Below, in pieces: positions 48,401 through 57,400 of a stretch of DNA of 64,000 nucleotides (position 1 is the first letter of the stretch; each line of letters begins with the position of its first letter). Position numbers and translations under genes: made by a program. The notes below the pieces were generated by a model, which did not search any database, was not told where the DNA came from, and worked only from the letters and a program-made list of their open reading frames with translations. Location of the stretch: assembly GCF_018446385.1 (NCBI RefSeq), contig NC_056000.1, positions 31,760,011-31,824,010 on the forward strand. Direction: 5' to 3'. This DNA is from Zingiber officinale (lineage: Eukaryota > Streptophyta > Magnoliopsida > Zingiberales > Zingiberaceae).

Positions 48401-51400
48401 GTTCTTTGCGCGAACAAAAAGACCTGGAATCAATTGGGGGCTTAAGCAATCGATTAGGTTAATCGATTGGAGGTATTTTCGCGTGAGAACAGAAAGCCTC
48501 GGAATCGATTGGGGCAATCGATTAGAGGCTAACCAATCGATTAGTCGGGCAAAAAAGAAGCGTTCTGTAGGTTTTGAATGGTCGATCTAACGTGACAATC
48601 AATTGAGGGTAAGACCAATCAATTGGGAGGCATTTTCTAACCCGAAAGTAACCTTAGAAAAGGGGAGTTTGTGGACATTTGAAGCAGCCAGTTCTCGAGG
48701 GTTTGGGAGACAAGTGCTGCTGCATTTCCTACAACCAAGAGGCAATCCAAAATAAGTTTCATTGTTGTAAAGTCATTTTTGATTGTATTTGCATTCTCAT
48801 TTTCTTGTTGTGTTCTTGTAAGAACAGCTTGTATGAGGCTTCTTCGCCTCCTGAAAGTTTCTGAGAAGGAGACATTCATAGTGGAATTGAGTATGAGGAG
48901 TGGATCCTTGGATTAATCACCTCAAGGAGGTAGATACTAAATTAAATCCAAGTGCTAGCATTGTGGAGTTTTCGTTTCAAGTTTTTCGCTACAACATCAA
49001 GTTTGAAAAAAGCAAAGTGAGCTATTCAACCCCCTCTAGCTCATACATGTCCTAATAACAAATGGTATCATAGCGAGACCGCTCTTCATCAGCCTAACCG
49101 CCGGAAGAATCAAGAGCTAGAGGAAGAAGAAAATAGTGAAAGTTTGAGCCCTAATTATCAACAAATCAAGGAGGAGCTCAACTTCAAAATGGATCCCGAG
49201 ATGGATTCAAATATGATATCCGAGCGTCTCCACCTTTCAGATTGGGAGGATTCACTAATGGAAGGCTAGAGTTGAGAGTTTCATGATGAACATAGAGCAA
49301 TGGTTTGTTCTAATGGTGGGATTTGAAGCCCCAATGGATAATAATGGAAAACTCCTCAAGAAGAAGTGGATCGAGGAACAACTCCAAAAATCCGAAATAA
49401 ACGACAAGTTAATCAAAATTTTGGTTAGTTTAATTCCTAATAATATCTTGTGTAAGATAGGTAACTACAAGGATGCAAGCGAGTTATGGAGTAAGTTGGT
49501 CAAGCTTCATGAAGATCCATCCTCAATGCAAAGTAATGAAAAAGGTAAAGAGGGAAACTCTTTATTTCAAGTACATGAGGATTCAGGGGTTGGGAGACAT
49601 TCAACATCCGAGAATGAAATTGAAAAGACATCTACCTCAAGGATTGAGGGGGAAAGCTCATTGACACCGGAACGAGGTGTCTCAACTTTCGAAGCCAATA
49701 AAGACAATGAATGTTCCGCCTCTACAAGTCAAGAGAGCATAAATCATGAAGGTATAACTATTTCAATTTGTAAAAATAAAGATCATATAATGTGCTTTGA
49801 GTATAGGGAGAAATGACACTATAAGAGCAAGTGTCCCAATTTAATGAAGAAGAAGGTTCAAATGCCACCCAAGGTGAAGGAAAAATCTAAAGAGGCCAAA
49901 ACCTTGGTACAAAAGAGCAAAGAGCACATTGCGTGCTTCTTGTGCAATCAAAAAGGACATTATCAAAATCAATGTCCAAAAAGGAGACTTTCAAGTAAAA
50001 AACAAAGGAGGAAGCTCAAATCAAGGGAAAACTTCTAAGAGCAAAACTAAGGTGCCATTAATTAATGTCATTTCCTCATTTCAATATAAAAAGCATGCTA
50101 GAAATAAATATTGTCATTTTAGTGCTGTTTATCATGAAAATAGAAAGCATGACAATCCTAAGAAAAATTACAAGTTATATTATGCTAAACTAACCTTACC
50201 TAATAATAGAAAGGTAGAAAATGAGTTAGGTAAGAACCCTAAGAAAGTTAGATATATGCTAAGACAGTTAGATATATGCCTAGAAAGAAAAATGCTCAAG
50301 GAAAAAAAAGGCAGCCGATGCACGAAGCTCCAGTCATGTAGGGTCCTAGGGAAGGATCCATTGTACGCAGATTTACTCTGCTTTTTGCAAGAGGTTGTTT
50401 CCAGGATTCGAACCCATGACCTTTTGGTCACATGACAACAACTTTACCTTTGTGCCAAGGCTCCCCTTCAAGGAAAAATGCTCAAGGAAATCATGGAAAA
50501 TCTAAGTTTGAGGATTTAAGGAATGAAAATCAAGTTTTGAGTCAAGACTTGAAAAACTAGAGAAGATCATAGAGAAAATGACAAATAATGTCAAAGGATC
50601 CAAGAAACAAAACCTAAGTTTTGGTAGACAAGAGCTATCTAAGAGCAAGAAAGGTTTGGGATATAAACCTCATAGAGTTCCATATTATAGGGAAGTTATC
50701 CCTAGTGTTGACCTTGAGGAAATTAGCATGACTAAGGCTTCTAAGAAGCCTAGGAAAGTTATTAAGGTCTCTAGGGAAGTTATCTCTAATGAGTACCTAG
50801 TACACCCGTACCAATAGGTATTGAGTTCCTAAGAATGTGATCTCTTTATACTAAATAGGTTTAGAGTGTGTCAACTCTAATTGGAAGGGTAATTAAACCA
50901 ACCATAATAAAGTTGGTATTTCAGGGCATTTTCAAGGTATTATGATATCTTGAAAATAGAAATTTAATTTTTACTCTTGAAGAGTTTAAAATGTGCTAAT
51001 AAAATTTGAGGCATTGAGATTAATCAAATTGGCACAAATAGGATAAAAGTTAAAAGTGTGTTGAGTTGGGATTTGACACATTCAAGGGAGATAGGGCCGT
51101 CTATGCCAAATCATGTTTTTGGTATAGTGATTAGTTATTAGAACTTAGATGAAAATCTAGGTATTTTCTTTGTGCTATAATTGTCATGTTTTGACATCAT
51201 ATTATTCATTCATCTTGACATGATATTATAGTGTTAGTATTTTGACACATGCCATATCATACATGCATCATTTAAATATGATGAATTTTCTTTTGAAAAA
51301 TTATGCATTTGATATATGATATATTCATTATCATGCATTGCTTTAATTTCTTGTAATTAAGAAAAATGATATTAATTTACATCTTAGGTAGGATGATCAA

Positions 51401-54400
51401 AGTTAAAATGTCTATATAGAGATGCATACTCCTTTGATTATGAAAAACCTAACTTTACATCTCGCAAGATCATAGGATGACTTGTATGTGTATTGAGACA
51501 TATTAGATGTGAGATGTTAGGAGGATGAGCAAAACTCAAGATATTGATTTAATGCATCTATTTGAGTATAAATTTTATCAAAATACATGGATTTTGTGAA
51601 GTCCAATCACGGGGAAAGCAAATGTGTAAGTCATATGCATTTAGTCCAAAGATCGTGGTTGGAAATTTGTTTTGAAAATGATTTCAAAAATGCTTTGGAA
51701 AACCTTGGTGAAGTTTATCTGTGGTTAGAAATCACCATATATTAATTAAATACAAAGTTAGAGTGAAACATTAAAGTTTCCAATGGTTTTCAATTTTGGA
51801 TCATTCTTTGAAAATGGGATATATTTTCATAGAAAACTATTTTTCCCTAATAGTATATGACATAAGTAATGTTTACACAAAATTTCATGATTTTTCAAAT
51901 ATCATAGAATTAATTATGAATTTTTGAATTTTGGGCAGAAATCATATTTGAGAAATTAGTAAGGGCACTGTTGTCAATCAATTAGCACATGCAGTAGTCA
52001 ATTGACAACTCATGCCAATCGATTAACATGGGCCGAAATCGATTGGTGTCAGATATCAATCGATTAATAATTGTTGTTTTTGCTTAAATGAGTTTATTCC
52101 AGTGGATTAAGCTGTATTTAAGTATTTTAACTATTCCTATCCCCATGAAATGCTTGGATAAGTATTTAAGGGTAATTTTCTGGGTGAAAATGAGAATGGA
52201 ATGGTTAAAGGGGACTAATTTGGAGTTAAGGAGGAGGTTTAGATTCAAGGTTGAATTTTTAACCTTATGATTTCAATTTTGGGATTTTTTAAAGGTTTAG
52301 GAACTCCAAATCATTATTGGTGCAATGATAGAAGTTGGAGCATACTTTGAGGGGGAGTTTCACCTTAAAGGCATGATTTGAATAAGAAAAGAGAAAATTT
52401 GAAAAATGCTCAAGGTTGAGCATTTGAAAACAATGAAAGGTTGGGAACCTTCATTGTGATAAGAGGAATTAATCTTGGAAGAAGATTTTTGATGCGTGTC
52501 AAAGGGGGAGAATGTAACGTTTAAGTTAGAAAACTCTCATTTATGCTTTGGCATGAGATGAAGATGGAAGTTGGGCTAATATGGGTTAGCCTAACTTAAT
52601 CATATTGTTAAACATTAAAAAGGGGGAGATTGTTAGTGCAATCATTCTCGGGTCAAGGTTGATAAGTTTGACTAAGCTCGGATTGACCCAAGCTTGAGTT
52701 TCAATGTTTGACAATGTGGTAGAGAGAAGTCAAGTAGGTCAAGGGAGGATCAGATACTTGACTAGGAAAGTCCTAATAGGAGATTAGGCAACGGAAAGTT
52801 TTAGCGGAGCTAGGCGGTGACAGATCTAGTTAGGAACTAGAAAATGAAAGTCCTAGCGGGACTAGGTGGTAGAAGACTTAGTTGAGAACTAGGCAATGAA
52901 AGTTCTAACGCGGCTAGATGATGGAAGTCCAACGGGAAGGTTGGCAAGGGAAAGTCCAAGTGGGTTAAGGAGGATCAGATACTTGGTGAGGAAGCCCTGG
53001 CAGATCAAGGATGACTAGATGCTAGGCAACAGGAAGTCTCAACTGGTCATGGATGACTCGATGTTGGATAGAGGAAGTCTTAGTAGGTTGAGGTCAATCG
53101 GATATTAGACAAGACGCGAATTCAGAATTGGAAAGGTTGAATTTAGGGTTATCAATCGATTGAGGTGATGTGTCAATCGATTCGCAAACTCTAAACCCGA
53201 ACTTTTGGATTTTGCTGCTTAGGTCGATTGACATAATCAATTGAAGCAACACCAATCTATTGGTGGTAATCGATTGGGAGGTTGATTCGCGATAACAGAA
53301 GGAGCTCGAATTGATTAAGGTAATCGATCCCAGCAATGCCCATGATTAGGGCAATCAATTAGGCAGTGTTCTCTCTGCGAACAGAAAGGTTTGGAATCAA
53401 TTAGGGGCTAAAGCAATCGATTTGTTAATCGATTGGAGGTATTTTCACGTGAGAATAGAAAGCCTTGGAATTAATTAGGCCAATCGATCGGTCGGGCGAA
53501 AAAGAATCATTCTACAGGTTTTGAACGGTCGATCTGACATGGCAATTGATTGGGGGTAAGGTCAATCGATTGGGAGGCGTTTTCTGGCCTGAAAGTAATC
53601 CTAGAAAAGGGGAGTTCGTGAACATTTGAAGCATTCAATTCTTGAGGGTTTGGGAGACATGTGTTGCTGTATTTTCTACCACCAAGGGGCAATCCAAAGA
53701 CAGAAAAGAGCAAGTCGTTTTCTTGTTGTGTTCTTGTAAGAACAGCTTATATAAGACTTCTCTGTCTCCGGAAAGATTTCGAGAAGGTAACATTCATAGT
53801 GGAGTTGTGAGTGTGAGGAGTGAACCCTTTGATTAGTTATCTCAAGGAGGTGGATACCAAGTAAAATCCCAGTGTTAGCATTGTGGAGTCTTCGCTTCAA
53901 GTTTTCCACTGCAACATCAAGTTTGAAGAAGCGAAGCAAGCTATTCACACCCCCCTCTAGCTCATACAATGCCCTAACATGTTATGTAGTCATGTATTCC
54001 ATCTATTAGATGCTTGCAGATCCTAATTCTTTTCAATTTGTTACAATACAGGAATGGATGCCCAAGTTGCCTATGGCTTTCACCATTTACGTAACACAAG
54101 GCCATACCTTGCACAAGGTCCAATTTCAAATAAAGTAGGTTCATATTTATGTCTTTATTACATTGCATTCGAATCAGATAGAACGTCTTTTGTTATGGAT
54201 AAATAATTGTAATTGTGATGCGTTTAGTAAATTAATAGTGTCACTTTAAAACGAGAAATAGTGATTAAAAACTAGATAACAAGGCCTAATCCATATTCCA
54301 ATTATTATCTGAGTTTTTTTCATACTGTATTTTTTTCATCATGCTAATTTTTGCTAAAGATTGGAAACCAAGTTGCACTAGTTGGAGTATCATAGTAGCA

Positions 54401-57400
54401 AAAGGAGTGATGTTAAAGTTGGAGAAACTAAGATGCATTCGTAATCTTGTACCTATACCCATTCTAGTTTTAATGTGCCAATTAAAGATCAGCTCTTGGT
54501 GGGTGGTTAACTGAGATATATTTATGGATATGTGGAGTAATCAATTCTAATATCTGATATCCTAGGAGTATTATTTAATAGGTCATAGAAAGTTACGAGA
54601 TTAATTTTAATATGAAGTTATAAGAGCCAATGCTGTCGTCAGATTGACAATGTTCATTTTTTGGTATTTGGTAGGTGTATCCATTAGTTGAGATACTTCT
54701 TAAATCTTGCTAACTTATTATTTTAAAATTATAATTCAATTGATTTTATAACTACCACTACTTTATATGTGGGGGTAAGTGAGTTTAGTGGAAGTGAATT
54801 TTTGAATTTAAACTCATTTGAGTTGAACTCAGAACGCTCAGAAAGCATGCCGAAGTGTTAACAAAACATCATATCGATACTATATACCATTTTGATTGAA
54901 GATTGAAACTCTTGTTCGAAATGATACTCGATATTTTGACTCATGATGATTTATCATTTTCCAGACATTGATTGTTGGAATGTTCAAGTAAAATTGACAA
55001 AGTGGGTAAAGGTAAGGAGGTGATTGCCAGAATCAGCTAATACCTATATATCACTCTAGCTGATCAATCAGTATTTGCAAAGGTTGATTCAATTTTTTCC
55101 AAGAAATTGACATCTTGTTTGGATTGAGAGTTAGTTCATTATTTTCTATTTTCCATGTTATTTTTCATAATAAATCTTTCCTTTCTTTGGCAACCAGCAT
55201 TTTTTGGTTTTAAAATTAATTTTATTCTACAATGGCGTGAAAAAGTTGTTTAACATTTTTCTAATTTTCTTCATATTCATTTTCAAATTTCATTTTTTTC
55301 TGAAAAAAATAGAAAAATGGAATTTTCCATGAATCATACATATCCCTAGTGAAATTGGCTAAAATTAGATAGTTCACTACCAATTGAAGAAAATAAATTG
55401 TGATTTGGTGAAACCGAGATCAGATTAGATGGAATCAGGTTAAAATCTGGTCATATTAGAATGCATTGGAAAATGTTGAACGAAGGCCTTTTCGACTATC
55501 CCAACTTGATTCCTAGTGAACTAGCATTGGAGGGATAGTCTTTATCATTTGCTTAAATTGTTCACCCTTGCCCCAACTCTAGATTTATCATGAACTTAGG
55601 ATCATTGATCCAACCTTGCTGTCATTTGACTCTAAATTTCATTTCTTCACTGTGGGTCAAGAGAGAAGTTAGCTACCTCTCTTGGTCAACAACCCAAAAT
55701 TTCCCTTTCCTTTAGCTAAAACTCTACCTGCACGCAATTAGGGTCTGACTAAATCTTATAATATGGGAATAAAATCATTTTGTTTACAAACATATATTAA
55801 TAATCTATTTTTGTTTAGTAATCTTTTTAATGCACACACATACACACTATTTGTTATAACATACTTAAACATTTACTGATTCTATATCAACAATATGATT
55901 TGTTATTTATATGATGTATTAACAATAATTTGATTTAATGATACAGTTTAAGCATTATTCCTTCTCAATTATTAAAATGAATAATATTTTGACTGTAGTC
56001 AAATGTAACAAACAGCCTTTGTTTTGCAGTTGATTTATGGTGGATATAGCTGCACACAAGGTTGGTTCTTTACACCATGTGTGAAAACTCCAAATCTGAG
56101 GTCAGTTATAGCACATACTTTAAAAAAATGTTTGCTTGATTTTTTTTTCCTGTAACAAAAAGTGATTAATTTTCTAACTTGGAATGACTGATCTATATTC
56201 ATATTGAAATGGGTCTTCTGTTTTGTTCTTGTTGTTCATGTGTGACAATATTTCTGCCCATAGAAATTCAATAAGTTGATATTGTTTCAAATGCAGGGGG
56301 CTTAAAAACATTTTATCCCTTTATATCAAAAAGGTTAGCAATAAAGAATGGGAGAAGATTCCAATACCTGCTAGGTGATTATACTTTGTTATTTTTATTG
56401 CCTATCTAATTTACTGTGGCAATGTTCAAGTGATCATGTTGTAATCTTTCTTCACTTATTAATATTGATGATCATGGAGTTTAATTTTAGTTTTTTGTGG
56501 GAATTGGAGCCTTTATTCATTTAAACATATTGAACCATATTTTTCTTTCATTAGAAATATGTCTTGTATTTGTGCATTAACTGAGCAATAATGGGTTATT
56601 ATATTTTCTATTTTTTGCATAATTGGTTATTATGCATTCTAATTCTACTTGTCAAGCTAACCACCAGCTCAAAAATGCTTAAGATGAAGTTTACATTAGC
56701 TTGCTAATCAAAGCTTATAAATTGTCTTTATTAATCCACAATTTGCCATATGGGCTAAACTGGAGTGTCAAGTCTAACACATACACAGCCTATCTTTAAT
56801 CATGTGTGTGAGGTATAACGGTGATTGTATGGTTACACAAACAACCTTTTGACTACCTCTCCTTGCGCACTGTTAGATTTGCTTTGATAATTAGAAAATT
56901 TTCCTATTAACTTGTCAGACCCAAGCACTAGTCCCTAAGTTAAAATTACTAGTAGCTTATTCATCTAAGCTCATAAGGGCCCTTTGGAAGCCCACAACTC
57001 ACCATGTATGACTAAATTCTGTCATACTTTAGTAAATGTACCATTTTATCAAGCTTTGTCTCGAACGGATATTGCCTGTTCACTACTGGATTTTCCTTGT
57101 GTACTATACAATGTGGAAATTTCAGAACTTGATTTAGCATGCTTTGCTGCATCTTTAGTTTCTAGATTCTATTGAGTTAAGAATTTTGAAAATGTCTTCT
57201 TTTGAACTCACATAGTAACCTTCTAATTGATACATTAGTTTTCTTGCTAAAAAAAACTCAGCATGGAAGGATGCTGTTAGTGCAATTTCTCTCCTAGCTG
57301 ACATGCAGAACTTATTTATTCAACTGGTCAAGGAGATAATTCTGCAATGGACACATTTGCTACAGTGTTAGGTCCCTTGTGCTTCTAAATCTGGACAGCT

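Larger units (their letters stand above)
47684..53979 (+). mobile_element. Gag-only, Sirevirus-like LTR retrotransposon in DGK intron 6
   Basis: Two long LTRs (47684..49060 and 52631..53979) begin TGTTGGTGCAATCG / TGTTAGTGCAATCA and end CTAATAACA / CCCTAACA. The flanks TTTTA and TGTTA form a 5-bp duplication with one mismatch. The PBS TGGTATCATAGC sits at 49063-49074. Several polypurine tracts (GAGGGGGAG near 52349, AAAGGGGGAG at 52501, AAAAAGGGGGAGA at about 52616-52628) precede the 3' LTR, a known Sirevirus feature. The internal region encodes only a broken gag with two zinc knuckles; no protease, integrase, RT or RNase H was found in 50.5-52.6 kb, so it is non-autonomous. A SINE is inserted inside it. 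It lies in the same orientation as the host gene. Confidence 0.88.

Noticed and set aside
48399..48590. Short frame in the 5' LTR (MFFARTKRPGINWG...)
   Set aside because: It translates AATCGATT-type motifs only, with no protein features.
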